From: Halorhabdus sp. BNX81
Lineage (GTDB): Archaea; Halobacteriota; Halobacteria; Halobacteriales; Haloarculaceae
Reading direction: 5' to 3'
NCBI RefSeq assembly: GCF_029229925.1
Contig: NZ_CP107254.1
Coordinates: 1,674,001 to 1,738,000, forward strand
Length of the DNA stretch: 64,000 nucleotides
Part shown: positions 45,216-55,225 of the stretch, one piece after another
How the letters are laid out: each line of letters opens with the position of its first letter
Numbering within the stretch: the stretch's first letter is position 1
Translations under genes and position numbers: made by a program
The notes under the pieces: generated by a model
What the model saw: the letters and a program-made list of their open reading frames with translations, nothing else
Told to the model about the DNA's origin: nothing
The model's database searches: none

Positions 45216-47111
45216 ATGACAGACACCGAACTCATCTGGCGGATCGCGGGCGGTTCCGGCGACGGGATTGCCTCGACGAGCCAGAACTTCGCCAAAGCCC
45301 TGATGCGAGCGGGGCTCAACATTTTCACGCATCGACACTATCCCTCGCGGATTCGAGGTGGGCACACGTATGTCGAAGTACGGGCAAAAGACGAAGAGGT
45401 AACCTCCCGTGGCGACGGCTATAATTTCTTGCTGTCGCTCGGTGACAGTTTCGCCCGGAACCCAGCGGAGGACGCCTACTACGGCAACGAGGAACGCAAA
45501 CCCCTCGCCGAGAACCTCGACGAACTTCGAGACGGCGGCGTCATCGTCTACGACACCGGACTCTTCGACGAGGACGAAGTGGCCGAGTTGAACCTCGAGG
45601 AACGGGCCGAAGAAAACAACTGGCACGTGTATCCGGTCAATCTCCGTGAGATCGCCCGGGAACACGGCCGTGACGTCATGCGGAACACGGCCGGCGTCGG
45701 TATCACCGCCGCCCTGCTGGGGATGGACGTCTCCTACTTCGAGGAGCTCATCACCCAGAACATGTCCGGTGACATTCAGGAGGACAACCTGAACGTGCTG
45801 GCCGACGCCTACGAACAGGCCCAGGAGTTCGAGTTCACCCACGATCTCGAAGTCCCGACGGGCGAGAACGAGCAGGAACTGGCGCTGATGAACGGCTCGC
45901 AGTCGATCGCCTACGGCGCGATCGACGAGGGCTGTCGGTTCATCGCCGGCTACCCCATGACGCCCTGGACCGAAGTGTTCACGATCATGTCCCAGCACAT
46001 GGGTAAGTTCGGGGGCGTCTCCGAACAGGTCGAAGACGAGATCGCCGCGGCGGCGATGGCGCTGGGCGCGAGTCACGCCGGCGTCAAGGCAATGTCCGGC
46101 TCGTCGGGCGGCGGGTTCGCGCTGATGTCCGAACCGCTGGGCCTGGCCGAGATGACCGAGACCCCGATCGTGCTCCTGGAGGCGATGCGGGCCGGCCCGT
46201 CGACGGGGATGCCCACCAAACCCGAGCAGGGCGACCTCGAACACGTCCTGTATACGAGCCAAGGCGACTCCGCCCGGGTCGTCTTCGCGCCGGCAGGCGT
46301 CAAGGAGGCCTACGAACAGACCCGGACGGCCTTCGAGATCGCCTACGACTACCAGATCCCGGCGATCGTCGTCTACGACCAGAAGATCGAGGGCGAACTC
46401 CGGTCGGTTCCCGTCGACTTCTTCGACCGGGAGACCAACCCGGACCTCGGGAAGGTCCTCTCCGAGGCGGAGATCAAGGAGGCGGCCCACCACGAGTCGG
46501 GCGCGTTCCAGCGCTTCGACCCGGACGCCGAGGACGGCGTCAGCCCGCGGACGGTCCCCGGCCAGAAGGGCGGACGCCACCTCACGTCGGGTAACGAAAC
46601 CAACGACTACGGCCATATCGACGAGGACCCGGACAACCGGGTCGCCCACATGTCCCGTCGGCTCGAGAAACTCGACACCATCCGCGAGGATCTCGACGAG
46701 GGCGAGACCAACCAGGCGTATCGCGGCCCCGAGGACGCCCGTTACGGGATCGTCACCTGGGGCAGCCAGCAGGGCACGGTCTTCGAGGCGGTCGACCGCC
46801 TCAACGACGAAGGCCACTCGGTGAAGGCCATCGGCGTCAGCGACCTCATGCCCTACCCCGAAGCCGAGATGACCGAATTCCTCGAAAGCGTCGAGGAGGC
46901 GATCGTCGTCGAGATGAACGCCAGCGGGCAGTTCAAGGGGCTGACCCAGAAGGAACTCGGTCGCTTCGGCGACAAACTGTCGAGTCTCCTGAAGTACAAC
47001 GGCAATCCGTTCGAACCGGCCGAGATCGTCGACGGCTTCGAAGCCAGCATCGACGAGGAGACCGACATCCCCGGCAATTCGACCACGTTCGTCCCAGCGG
47101 CAGGTGACTAA
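45216..47111 (+). CDS. porA: Pyruvate:ferredoxin oxidoreductase alpha subunit
   Basis: Gamma-alpha fusion subunit (631 residues) of a CoA-dependent 2-oxoacid:ferredoxin oxidoreductase. The first about 190 residues are the gamma domain (LIWRIAGGSGDGIASTSQNFAKALMR begins it), the remainder the alpha pyrimidine-binding domain with GYPMTPWTEVFTIMSQ and MSGSSGGGFALM. Together with porB it oxidises pyruvate to acetyl-CoA and CO2 with ferredoxin as acceptor. The 631/311-residue pair matches the haloarchaeal pyruvate enzyme rather than the shorter 2-oxoglutarate pair; this is size-based and the substrate is not proven. The 260 bases upstream hold only a likely promoter. Confidence 0.88.
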   Translation: MTDTELIWRIAGGSGDGIASTSQNFAKALMRAGLNIFTHRHYPSRIRGGHTYVEVRAKDEEVTSRGDGYNFLLSLGDSFARNPAEDAYYGNEERKPLAENLDELRDGGVIVYDTGLFDEDEVAELNLEERAEENNWHVYPVNLREIAREHGRDVMRNTAGVGITAALLGMDVSYFEELITQNMSGDIQEDNLNVLADAYEQAQEFEFTHDLEVPTGENEQELALMNGSQSIAYGAIDEGCRFIAGYPMTPWTEVFTIMSQHMGKFGGVSEQVEDEIAAAAMALGASHAGVKAMSGSSGGGFALMSEPLGLAEMTETPIVLLEAMRAGPSTGMPTKPEQGDLEHVLYTSQGDSARVVFAPAGVKEAYEQTRTAFEIAYDYQIPAIVVYDQKIEGELRSVPVDFFDRETNPDLGKVLSEAEIKEAAHHESGAFQRFDPDAEDGVSPRTVPGQKGGRHLTSGNETNDYGHIDEDPDNRVAHMSRRLEKLDTIREDLDEGETNQAYRGPEDARYGIVTWGSQQGTVFEAVDRLNDEGHSVKAIGVSDLMPYPEAEMTEFLESVEEAIVVEMNASGQFKGLTQKELGRFGDKLSSLLKYNGNPFEPAEIVDGFEASIDEETDIPGNSTTFVPAAGD

Positions 47112-47113
47112 TC

Positions 47114-48049
47114 ATGAGTGCATTCAGCGCAATCGGCGAGGATCGCGAGATAGACAGCGAGGAGTATACCCCCGGCATCGAGCCGCAGGCCACCTGGTGT
47201 CCCGGCTGTGGGGACTTCAGCGTCCTCAAGGCGCTCAAGCAGGCGATGCCCGAGGTCGGCCGCACGCCCGAGGAAGTCCTGACGGTCACCGGGATCGGCT
47301 GTTCGAGCAAGCTCAATTCGTACTTCGATTCCTACGGATTCCACTCGATTCACGGTCGGTCGCTCCCGATCGCCCGGGCCGCCAAACTCGCCAACCCGGA
47401 CCTCGAAGTGATCGCCGCCGGCGGTGACGGCGACGGCTACGGCATCGGTGGCAACCACTTCATGCACACCGCCCGGGAGAACCACGACATGACCTACATC
47501 GTGTTCAACAACGAGATCTTCGGGCTGACGAAGGGCCAGACCTCCCCGACCAGCCCCAAGGGTCACAAGTCAAAGACCCAGCCCCACGGCAGCGCCAAGT
47601 CCCCGATCCGGCCGCTGAGTCTGGCGCTGACCTCCGGGGCCTCGTACATCGCCCGGACGGCCGCGGTCAACCCCAACCAGGCGAAAGAGATTCTCACCGA
47701 AGCGATCGAACACGACGGGTTCGCCCACGTTGATTTCCTCACGCAGTGTCCGACCTGGAACAAGGACGCAAAGCAGTACGTCCCCTACACTGACGTTCAG
47801 GACTCCGAGGACTACGACTTCGACATCACCGACCGCCGGGAAGCCGGCGAGATGATGCACGAAGTCGAGGACAAACTCTACGAGGGCGAGATCCTCACCG
47901 GTCGGTTCTACGTCGAGGAGGACCGTCCGTCCTACACCGAGGAGAAGCAAGCGATCGGCGAGATGCCCGAGGAGCCACTGGCCGAGAAGTACTTCGACGA
48001 GGACGCCGAGTGGGATCGGAGCTACGATCTCCTCGAACGCCACACGTAA
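47114..48049 (+). CDS. porB: Pyruvate:ferredoxin oxidoreductase beta subunit
   Basis: Thiamine-diphosphate-binding beta subunit of 311 residues. TWCPGCGDFSVLKAL near the N-terminus has cluster-ligand type cysteines; GIGCSSKLNSYFDSYGFHSIHGR and AAGGDGDGYGIGGNHF (GDG...N ThDP/Mg motif) follow, with the fourth cysteine in TQCPTWNKDA. Two bases separate it from porA, so both are made from one transcript. It partners with ferredoxin instead of lipoamide, as is usual in haloarchaea. Confidence 0.9.
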   Translation: MSAFSAIGEDREIDSEEYTPGIEPQATWCPGCGDFSVLKALKQAMPEVGRTPEEVLTVTGIGCSSKLNSYFDSYGFHSIHGRSLPIARAAKLANPDLEVIAAGGDGDGYGIGGNHFMHTARENHDMTYIVFNNEIFGLTKGQTSPTSPKGHKSKTQPHGSAKSPIRPLSLALTSGASYIARTAAVNPNQAKEILTEAIEHDGFAHVDFLTQCPTWNKDAKQYVPYTDVQDSEDYDFDITDRREAGEMMHEVEDKLYEGEILTGRFYVEEDRPSYTEEKQAIGEMPEEPLAEKYFDEDAEWDRSYDLLERHT

Positions 48050-48147
48050 CGCCACTCGCTGCCGTCGACCGACCGGCCCCCCGTCCGAAGCCGGATACTT
48101 CTTTCACGTTCGGAAGATATTTTTCGACGTAACGGAAAGGAACGTTC

Positions 48148-48576
48148 ATGAGCGCCGAAGCGACGGAGGAGCGGATCCTCGATGTCCTCGAGGAGGACGC
48201 CCAGGCCTCCTACGCCGAGATCGCCGACCAGGTAGGTGTATCGAAACCGACTGTCCGGAAATATATCCAGCGACTCGAAGAGGAAGGCGTCATCGTCGGA
48301 TACTCCGCGGACATCGATCCCAAGAAACTCCCCGGCGAGACGATCGCCATCGTCGGCGTCGACGTCGAGAGCGAGGCGTACGTCGATGTCTCGCGAGCGC
48401 TGAAGGACGTGAACGCGATCGAAGCGCTGTACACCTCAAGCGGCGATCACACCCTGATGGCCGAGATGCGTGCCCCGGACGGCGACACACTCGGTGACGT
48501 CATCAACGACGAGATCGGCTCCCTCGACGGCGTCGCTGCCGTCCACCCATCCTTCCTCCAGGAGCGCCTGAAGTAG
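48148..48576 (+). CDS. Lrp/AsnC-family regulator beside porAB
   Basis: Regulator of 142 residues with helix-turn-helix ILDVLEEDAQASYAEIADQVGVSKPTVRKYIQRLEEEGVI and a RAM ligand domain (IAIVGVDVESEAYVDVSRAL, LYTSSGDHTLMAEM). It lies between porB and the acetyl-CoA synthetase gene on the same strand, so it is a plausible controller of pyruvate and acetate metabolism. TATA-like ATATTTTTC about 30 bases before its start suggests its own promoter. Confidence 0.9.
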   Translation: MSAEATEERILDVLEEDAQASYAEIADQVGVSKPTVRKYIQRLEEEGVIVGYSADIDPKKLPGETIAIVGVDVESEAYVDVSRALKDVNAIEALYTSSGDHTLMAEMRAPDGDTLGDVINDEIGSLDGVAAVHPSFLQERLK

Positions 48577-48700
48577 AGAGTCAGGCCGACATACGCGGAG
48601 TCGGACGCTTTGTCTGGCGATGATTGCTCGATAGGGGGGAATGTCGCCTCTTTGCGCACGTTCACGTTGGCCAGCGTACACGTCACGTGCGTGGTTCAAC

Positions 48701-50716
48701 ATGAACGAACATGATAGTACTGAGCTAGAAGCCCGGCTCCCGGACCAGGAGTACTACCGGCCGCCTCCGGAGTTCGTCGGACAGGCCAATGTCACCGATC
48801 ACGCTGTCTACGACCGCTTCGAGGAGTTTCCCGACGGGTTCAACGAGTACGCCGAACTGCTGACCTGGGACGACCGCTGGGACGAGGTGTTCGACGGCAG
48901 CGATCCACCCTTCTTCGAGTGGTTCGTCGGCGGCTCGCTGAACGCCTCGGTCAACTGTGTGGACCGACACCTCGCGGAGCGAAAGAACCAGGCTGCGCTC
49001 ATTTGGGAGGGGGAGAGTGGCGAGCAACGCACCATCACGTATCAGGACCTCTTTCGGCAGGTCAACGAGATGGCGGCCGTCCTGAAGGAGGTCGGCGTCG
49101 AGGAAGGCGACGTAGTCACGCTCCATCTCCCGATGGTGCCGGCGCTCCCGATCACTATGCTCGCCTGCGCCCGGATCGGTGCCGTCCACTCCGTCGTGTT
49201 CGCGGGCTTCTCGGCGAACGCGCTTGCCGATCGCCTCGGAGACGCCGACAGCGACGTTCTGGTTTCTATCGACGGCTACTACCGGCGTGGCGAGTGGCTC
49301 GATCACAAGGCGAAGGCCGACGAGGCGATCGACGCCGAGGGAACCAGCGTCGAGACGGCACTGCTGTGGTCGCGTCACGACGAACTTCACGGGGACGTCG
49401 AACTCACTGGCGAGGATCCGTACGTCCTCGTTGATGACGTCCTCGCCGAGAAGCGCGGCGCCCGCGTCGAACCCGTTTCCCGCGACGCCGAGGATCCGCT
49501 GTTTTTGATGTACACGTCAGGCACGACGGGCAAACCCAAGGGCTGTCAACACCGCACCGGGGGCTACCTGGCGTACGCCGCCGGGACCGCGAAGTACGTC
49601 CTGGACGTCAAACCGACGGACACCTACTGGTGTGGGGCGGACATCGGCTGGATCACCGGCCATTCGTACATCGTCTATGGCCCGCTCGCCCTTGGCTCGA
49701 CCACCGTCATGTACGAGGGGACGCCGGACTACCCGGACCGGTCGCGGCTCTGGGAGATCGCCGAGCGCTACGATGTCGACATCTTCCACACCTCGCCGAC
49801 GGCGATCCGGCAGTTCATGAAGTGGGGCGAAGAGCACCTCGCGGGCCATGACTTCGACTTCCGGCACCTGACGACCGTCGGCGAACCGATCCAGCCCGAG
49901 GCCTGGCAGTGGTACTACGACCATGTGGGCGAGGAGGATGCGGTCATCGTCGACACGTGGTGGCAGACCGAGACCGGCGGCCACCTCATCACCAACCTCC
50001 CCGCACTCGACGACATGAAGCCCGGCAGCGCCGGCCGACCCTGCCCCGGCATCGAACCCGCGCTCTACGAGGACGACGGCACACGGATCGAGCCGGCCAG
50101 CGGCCGGGCCGGCAACCTCGTGATCGAGCGCCCCTGGCCGGGGATGCTCCAGACGGTCTATGGCGACGACGACCGCTTCATCGACGAGTACTGGCGGCGG
50201 TTTTCCGAGACCGACAGCGACGACTGGCGCGACTGGGTGTACAAGACCGGCGACGGGGCCGTCCACGGCCAGGACGGTTACTATCGCGTCCTCGGTCGGC
50301 TTGACGACGTCATGAACGTCTCGGGCCACCGTCTCGGGACGATGGAACTGGAAAGCGCCGTCGCCGAGGTCGAGGCGATCGCCGAGGCCGCCGTCGTCGC
50401 CCGCGAGGATACTGAACGTGGCCACGTCCCCGATGTGTACGTGGTACTCAGAGACGGCGTCGAACAGAGCGAGGCCGTCCGCCAACAGGTCATCGCGTCC
50501 GTCGAGGACGAGATCGGCGCGTTCGCCCGACCGGATCGCGTGCTGTTCGTCTCGGATCTACCCAAGACCCGCTCCGGGAAGATCATGCGTCGCGTCCTCG
50601 AGAACATCTCGAACAGTGAAGATCTCGGGGATACGACAACACTCCGTGACCCATCAGTCCCCGATCAGATCCGCCAGCAGGTCCAGACCGACGGCGGCGA
50701 GTCCCCTCGGTCGTAG
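48701..50716 (+). CDS. acs: Acetyl-CoA synthetase (AMP-forming)
   Basis: Activates acetate to acetyl-CoA through acetyl-AMP. 671 residues, usual for the ACS family. Motifs: LMYTSGTTGKPKGCQHRTGGYL, WWQTETGGH, KTGDGA and the C-terminal lysine region LPKTRSGKIMRRVL, where acetylation may regulate it. The ATG at 48701 (MNEHDSTELEARLPD) is chosen over an in-frame ATG 20 codons upstream with a basic, cysteine-containing leader. With porAB and an Lrp regulator upstream it forms an acetyl-CoA-producing neighbourhood. Confidence 0.92.
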   Translation: MNEHDSTELEARLPDQEYYRPPPEFVGQANVTDHAVYDRFEEFPDGFNEYAELLTWDDRWDEVFDGSDPPFFEWFVGGSLNASVNCVDRHLAERKNQAALIWEGESGEQRTITYQDLFRQVNEMAAVLKEVGVEEGDVVTLHLPMVPALPITMLACARIGAVHSVVFAGFSANALADRLGDADSDVLVSIDGYYRRGEWLDHKAKADEAIDAEGTSVETALLWSRHDELHGDVELTGEDPYVLVDDVLAEKRGARVEPVSRDAEDPLFLMYTSGTTGKPKGCQHRTGGYLAYAAGTAKYVLDVKPTDTYWCGADIGWITGHSYIVYGPLALGSTTVMYEGTPDYPDRSRLWEIAERYDVDIFHTSPTAIRQFMKWGEEHLAGHDFDFRHLTTVGEPIQPEAWQWYYDHVGEEDAVIVDTWWQTETGGHLITNLPALDDMKPGSAGRPCPGIEPALYEDDGTRIEPASGRAGNLVIERPWPGMLQTVYGDDDRFIDEYWRRFSETDSDDWRDWVYKTGDGAVHGQDGYYRVLGRLDDVMNVSGHRLGTMELESAVAEVEAIAEAAVVAREDTERGHVPDVYVVLRDGVEQSEAVRQQVIASVEDEIGAFARPDRVLFVSDLPKTRSGKIMRRVLENISNSEDLGDTTTLRDPSVPDQIRQQVQTDGGESPRS

Positions 50717-50786
50717 GACGACGAGCCGGCCGCTCCGCCGATCGATGAGACAGGGGTTTTAGGTTCCCTGGCCCGATGTCCGGGAC

Positions 50787-52406
50787 ATGCGCACGCGGCT
50801 GGTGGTGGGAACAGGCTCGATCGCCCGGGCCGTGACCGACGCGCTGTGTGACCGACCGGGCCGCCTCCTGGTGGCCGGGCCGGACGAGGAGACCAATCGT
50901 CTCTGTGAGAGCGGCGCGGCCGAGTGGCTCCCGGTCGATCCGACTGATCCAGCAGCCCTTGGCAAGATCGATGCACCTGTCGAGACAGTCGTCGTGGCCG
51001 GAGCCACGCCCGTCAAGAACCTGGCCATGGCACGGCATGCTCGCCAGGCGTTCCCATCGGCGTTTCTGCTGGCGTACACGGGGACTGACGGGCACCACGA
51101 CGACAACGAGCAGCGCCACTCGGCCCGCGTTGGTCTGCAATCGGTCGCTGACCGGGTCGTCGATCCCGGCGACGTACTGGGGTCGTATCTGCAAGATCGT
51201 GTCGAAACCGGCGGGCTCTCCGTCCACAAGCTTCGAGAAGTGATCGCGAACGTCGATGGGACGCTTGCGGTCGTCATGCACGACAACCCCGATCCGGACG
51301 CCATCGCGAGCGCCATCGCCCTTGTCCGGATCGCCGAGCGGATGGGGTGTCCGGCCGAAGCCTGTTACTACGGATCGATCAACCACCAGCAGAACCGGGC
51401 GTTCGTCAACCTGCTGGATATCGACCTCACGGCCCTCGAAACCGACGCCGACCTCTCGGCGTTCGGTGGGTTCGCCCTCGTCGATCACGCCCGGCCCGGT
51501 GTCAACGACGGGCTTCCCGAAGACACGGCGGTCGACATCGTGATCGACCACCATCCGCCACGTGGGCCAGTCAGAGCGGCATTTACTGATCTCCGGAGTG
51601 ACGTCGGTGCAACGAGTACACTCCTGGTAGAATATATCAGACGGCTCGATATCGATATTTCTGAGACAGTGGCGACGGCGCTTTTGTTCGGGATCCGGGT
51701 CGACACCAACGAGTTTACACGCGAAGTCTCGGCCGCCGACTTCGAAGCCGGCGCGTTCCTGCTCCAGGCAGCCGACCTGGGCGTGCTCGAACGGATCGAA
51801 GATCCGAGCATGAGTTCGGACACGTTCGAGACGATCGCGGATGCGATCCACAATCGATCGCGCCACGGCTCCGTCCTGTTGAGTGGCGTGGGCGAGATAC
51901 GCGACAGAGACACGCTCGCACAGGCTGCGGATCGGTTGCTCGCCATGGAAGACGTGACGACGACGCTGGTGTACGGGATCCAATCCGGGACGATCTACAT
52001 TTCGGCACGGTCACGCGGTACTGACCTCGACCTTGGTGAGACCCTGCGGGCCGCGTTCGGCCAGATCGGTAGTGCCGGCGGTCACGCCGACATGGCCGGC
52101 GCACAGCTCGACCTCGGCGTGATGGAGGCGATCAGCGACGACACCGATCTCGCTGCGATCGTCGAGGAGATCGTGACAGACCGGTTTCTGGACGCCCTGG
52201 AGATCTTCCCGTCGCAGTTACCCCCTGAATCCTACGGGATCGAAACCGAGCTGCCGGGTAATGCCACACCGACCACGCCCCGTCCGGAGGCGGATCACGG
52301 CGACGATTCGGGCGAGGACACCGCGAATCGGTATTTGGTTGGCGACGACGAATCATCGACAGAGGAAGAACCCGGGGCTGGTCGGGACACCGACAGTGGG
52401 ACCTGA
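50787..52406 (+). CDS. Rossmann (TrkA-N-like)-DHH phosphoesterase fusion
   Basis: Protein of 539 residues. Residues about 1-125 have a TrkA-N/Rossmann-like start (RTRLVVGTGSIARAVTDAL). Residues about 150-350 form a DHH phosphoesterase domain with MHDNPDPDAIASA, LVDHARPG and DIVIDHHPPRGP, and the DHHA1 end has GSAGGHADMAGAQL. A low-complexity acidic tail follows. DHH proteins act as oligonucleotide or cyclic-dinucleotide phosphodiesterases or exonucleases; the Rossmann part may sense a nucleotide. The next gene, a CBS-ParB protein, starts 50 bases later. Confidence 0.87.
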   Translation: MRTRLVVGTGSIARAVTDALCDRPGRLLVAGPDEETNRLCESGAAEWLPVDPTDPAALGKIDAPVETVVVAGATPVKNLAMARHARQAFPSAFLLAYTGTDGHHDDNEQRHSARVGLQSVADRVVDPGDVLGSYLQDRVETGGLSVHKLREVIANVDGTLAVVMHDNPDPDAIASAIALVRIAERMGCPAEACYYGSINHQQNRAFVNLLDIDLTALETDADLSAFGGFALVDHARPGVNDGLPEDTAVDIVIDHHPPRGPVRAAFTDLRSDVGATSTLLVEYIRRLDIDISETVATALLFGIRVDTNEFTREVSAADFEAGAFLLQAADLGVLERIEDPSMSSDTFETIADAIHNRSRHGSVLLSGVGEIRDRDTLAQAADRLLAMEDVTTTLVYGIQSGTIYISARSRGTDLDLGETLRAAFGQIGSAGGHADMAGAQLDLGVMEAISDDTDLAAIVEEIVTDRFLDALEIFPSQLPPESYGIETELPGNATPTTPRPEADHGDDSGEDTANRYLVGDDESSTEEEPGAGRDTDSGT

Positions 52407-52455
52407 CGGCGCTGCCAACGAGGGATTTTTACCTGCGGACCTCTCACCGTCAGTG

Positions 52456-53256
52456 ATGGCCAGTTCCGAGGAGTCTCTGACCGTCGAGGATTACATGACT
52501 CACGAGGTCTCGACGGTCGCGCCGGACGACACGGTCGCAGCGGTCGCGAGTCGCATCGCCGATAGCGGGGGTCACACCGGATTTCCGGTCTGCAGTGGCC
52601 GAGACGTACACGGGTTCGTCAGTGCGAGCGATCTGTTGCTTGCCGAGGACGATCTCCCGGTCGCAGACGTGATGTCGACGGATCTGATGGTCGCCCACCC
52701 GGACATGGATCTCGACGACGTGGCCCGGGTCATCCTCCGGTCGGGGATCCAGCGGTTGCCCGTCCTCGACGACGACGGCCAACTTATCGGGATCATCTCG
52801 AACGCCGACGTCATCCGGAGTCAGATCGAACGGGCGACGCCCGACAAGGTCGAGCAGCTCCTGGACACCATCGAGGACGTCCACGACGTCGAAGCGCGCC
52901 AGGAGCGCCGCGTCGTCGATCTCGGCGACCTCACGCCGACCCAGACGAAGGTCTACGGCGACGAGCTCGAAGGCCGGATGTACGAACTCGAACGCGGCCT
53001 GGCCGAACCCCTGGTCGTGATCGACAACGCCGGGGACCTCCTGCTGGCGGACGGCCACCACCGGACCACGGCGGCCGCCGAACTCGGCATCGAAGAGATG
53101 GACGCCTACGTCATCGTCGTCGAGGAACCCGTCGACTTGGAGATGGCCAAGACCGCGACCGAGGAAGATCTGCAGTCGATCGACGACATCACGATCGTCG
53201 ACTATGCGCGCCACCCGCTCGTCGAATCGACGCAACGCGAGACGGGCAGCGAGTGA
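52456..53256 (+). CDS. CBS-pair protein with ParB/sulfiredoxin-like domain
   Basis: Protein of 266 residues. Two CBS domains fill about residues 10-125 (VEDYMTHEVSTVAPDDTVAAVASRI; VADVMSTDLMVAHPDMDLDDV; RLPVLDDDGQLIGIISNADV), a module that usually binds adenine nucleotides. Residues about 150-260 resemble a ParB/Srx domain with LADGHHRTTAAAELG. The combination suggests a nucleotide-sensing regulator; the ParB-like part could hydrolyse nucleotides or bind DNA. The ATG at 52456 is chosen; the longer open frame upstream overlaps the DHH gene. Confidence 0.87.
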   Translation: MASSEESLTVEDYMTHEVSTVAPDDTVAAVASRIADSGGHTGFPVCSGRDVHGFVSASDLLLAEDDLPVADVMSTDLMVAHPDMDLDDVARVILRSGIQRLPVLDDDGQLIGIISNADVIRSQIERATPDKVEQLLDTIEDVHDVEARQERRVVDLGDLTPTQTKVYGDELEGRMYELERGLAEPLVVIDNAGDLLLADGHHRTTAAAELGIEEMDAYVIVVEEPVDLEMAKTATEEDLQSIDDITIVDYARHPLVESTQRETGSE

Positions 53257-53268
53257 CACACTCACCGC

Positions 53269-54975
53269 CTACGGGTCGCAGTAGTGACCCCGCAGCACCG
53301 AGAACGCACGCTTCTTTCGACCGTGTTCGTCGAGGAGCCCTTTGCGATTGTAGCCCCGCTGGTGTGGATTCATCCGGCGGGGGCTCTTGAAGTCAAAGAG
53401 GATCCACGGGGTCGCTCCGACGATCTGCTCGACGCTCTCGATCGCTTCGAGCGATTCGCGATAGTAGGCAGCCTGGAACTCCTCCGTCCAGCGGTCGTCC
53501 TCGTCGCCGTGATTGCCCCACTTTGCCCCCGCGCCCGTTTCCGAGACGATGACCGGCGGGCCCGTCGGATCGTCGACGAACGAACGAACGTCGCCTGCGT
53601 CGCCGACGTACCAGCCGTAGTACTCGTTGATGCCAACGACGTCGAGATGCTCGACCAGCGGGTCGAGCAACGCCAGCCCATCGTCGGTCTCGTCGAACCA
53701 GCACGCCGCAGTGACGAGCCGGGTGTCATCGAGTTCCCGGGCGAACGAGGCCATTTCGGGGAGGACGCGATTTCGGACCTCGTCCTCCGGATCGGTCTCG
53801 TTGGCGATCGACCACAGCGCGACCGACGGCCGGTTCCAGTCACGCTGGATCAACTCGCGGAGTTGCTGGCGATACAGCGCCTGGACGTCCTCGTCGCCGA
53901 AATCGATGTCCCAGTAGGCCGGGACCTCCTCCCACAGCAGGATCCCCTCCTCGTCGGCCCGGCGAGCCATCGCCGCCGTGTGTGGATAATGGGCGAGCCG
54001 AACGAAGTTACAGCCGAGTTCAGCCACCCACTCGAACCGCTGATCGATATCGCCGGGAGTCAGCGCCCGCCCGCGTCCGGCGGCCTCTTCGTGCATCGAG
54101 ATGCCACGGAACTCGATCGACTCACCGTTGACCAAAATGTCGCTGCCCTCGACGTCGACCGCACGAAAGCCGGTCCGTACTTCGACGGCGTCACTCTCCG
54201 ATTCGACGCAGACGTCATAGAGCCGCGGGTCGTCGGGGTGCCACAGCTCGACGTCGTCCCGGTCGAGCGTGATCTGGCCAGTGAGTCGGGTAAGCGCTCC
54301 ATCGGAATCGTCTGGTTCGAGCGGCACCTCTGCACCCAGGCCCGGTATCGCCGCGTGGACATCGCCCGGTTCCGGCCCGTCGATCCAGGCGGTGATCGAC
54401 GCCGTCACAGTCTCGTCGACGCTGGTCTCGACTTTCACGTTCCGAACGAACGTCTCCGGGGTGGCGAGAAGGTCCACGGACCGAAAGATCCCGCCGAAGT
54501 TGAACCAGTCGGTCTGCATGGCGGGGATTCCATCCTCGCGTCGTTCGTTATCGACACCGACGACCAGAAGGTTGTCTTCGCGAGATACCGCGTCGGTGAT
54601 CTCGACGGAAAATGGGGTGTATCCTCCCTCGTGGGTCAGGAGGTGCTCGCCGTTCAACCAGACGTCGGCCTCGTAGTTGACCGCGCCAAAGCGCAGGAAG
54701 AGCCGGTCGCCGTTGTCCTCCCGGTCGAAGCGTCTGGTGTGCCAGACCATCCCCTCGTAGTACTCGAACCCCGGGAGCTGCTCGCCGACGCAGCCCGGCA
54801 CCTCGACCGGGAACCCGTCGTCGACGGTATAATCGGCGGGTGCATGCGGGTCTTCGAGGAGGGGAACGTCCCGGTCGTCGAACCACCCGTCCTGGAACGA
54901 GCGGTAGGGGTCCGGGATCGCCTGCCAGGTCCCGTCGAGTGTGGTCGTTTCGCGGCTCTCGGTGTGGAGATACAT
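53269..54975 (-). CDS. Glycoside hydrolase family 2 enzyme
   Basis: Glycosidase of 568 residues resembling beta-glucuronidase or beta-galactosidase. Order: jelly-roll sugar-binding domain (about 20-190; RLFLRFGAVNYEADVWLNGE), immunoglobulin-like domain (about 190-290) and TIM barrel. The acid/base Glu is in VALWSIANETDPED and the nucleophile Glu in PPVIVSETGAG. The start at 54975 (MYLHTESRE) is chosen; 31 upstream codons are unlikely. There is no signal peptide, so it acts on imported sugars. It converges on the CBS-ParB gene. Confidence 0.92.
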   Translation of the reverse strand: MYLHTESRETTTLDGTWQAIPDPYRSFQDGWFDDRDVPLLEDPHAPADYTVDDGFPVEVPGCVGEQLPGFEYYEGMVWHTRRFDREDNGDRLFLRFGAVNYEADVWLNGEHLLTHEGGYTPFSVEITDAVSREDNLLVVGVDNERREDGIPAMQTDWFNFGGIFRSVDLLATPETFVRNVKVETSVDETVTASITAWIDGPEPGDVHAAIPGLGAEVPLEPDDSDGALTRLTGQITLDRDDVELWHPDDPRLYDVCVESESDAVEVRTGFRAVDVEGSDILVNGESIEFRGISMHEEAAGRGRALTPGDIDQRFEWVAELGCNFVRLAHYPHTAAMARRADEEGILLWEEVPAYWDIDFGDEDVQALYRQQLRELIQRDWNRPSVALWSIANETDPEDEVRNRVLPEMASFARELDDTRLVTAACWFDETDDGLALLDPLVEHLDVVGINEYYGWYVGDAGDVRSFVDDPTGPPVIVSETGAGAKWGNHGDEDDRWTEEFQAAYYRESLEAIESVEQIVGATPWILFDFKSPRRMNPHQRGYNRKGLLDEHGRKKRAFSVLRGHYCDP

Positions 54976-55225
54976 ACTCCAGTATGATCCCGGACACAGA
55001 ACTTGATGGTTTCGACGGGGGCTGACTGTCGAGGACGGTTCCCCAAAGCGAACGCTGAAGCACCTCATGCCGCACGATTTGCGGTATCGCTCGAAGGGGA
55101 CCAGTTGATCAACTCCCTTCCGACATCGACTGATCGATATCGACGCGAGGCAAGTGAGTTACCATCACATGGAAATCACAAATCAGTGGAAACATACGAC
55201 TCGATATAGAAGCACCAGCGTAAGA

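Noticed and set aside
45210-46817. 535-residue open frame opposite porA
   Set aside because: Antisense shadow of a well-supported gene; no domain, composition typical of mirrored haloarchaeal codons.
53284-54987. 567-residue open frame opposite the GH2 gene
   Set aside because: Antisense to a gene with clear catalytic motifs; no signature of its own.
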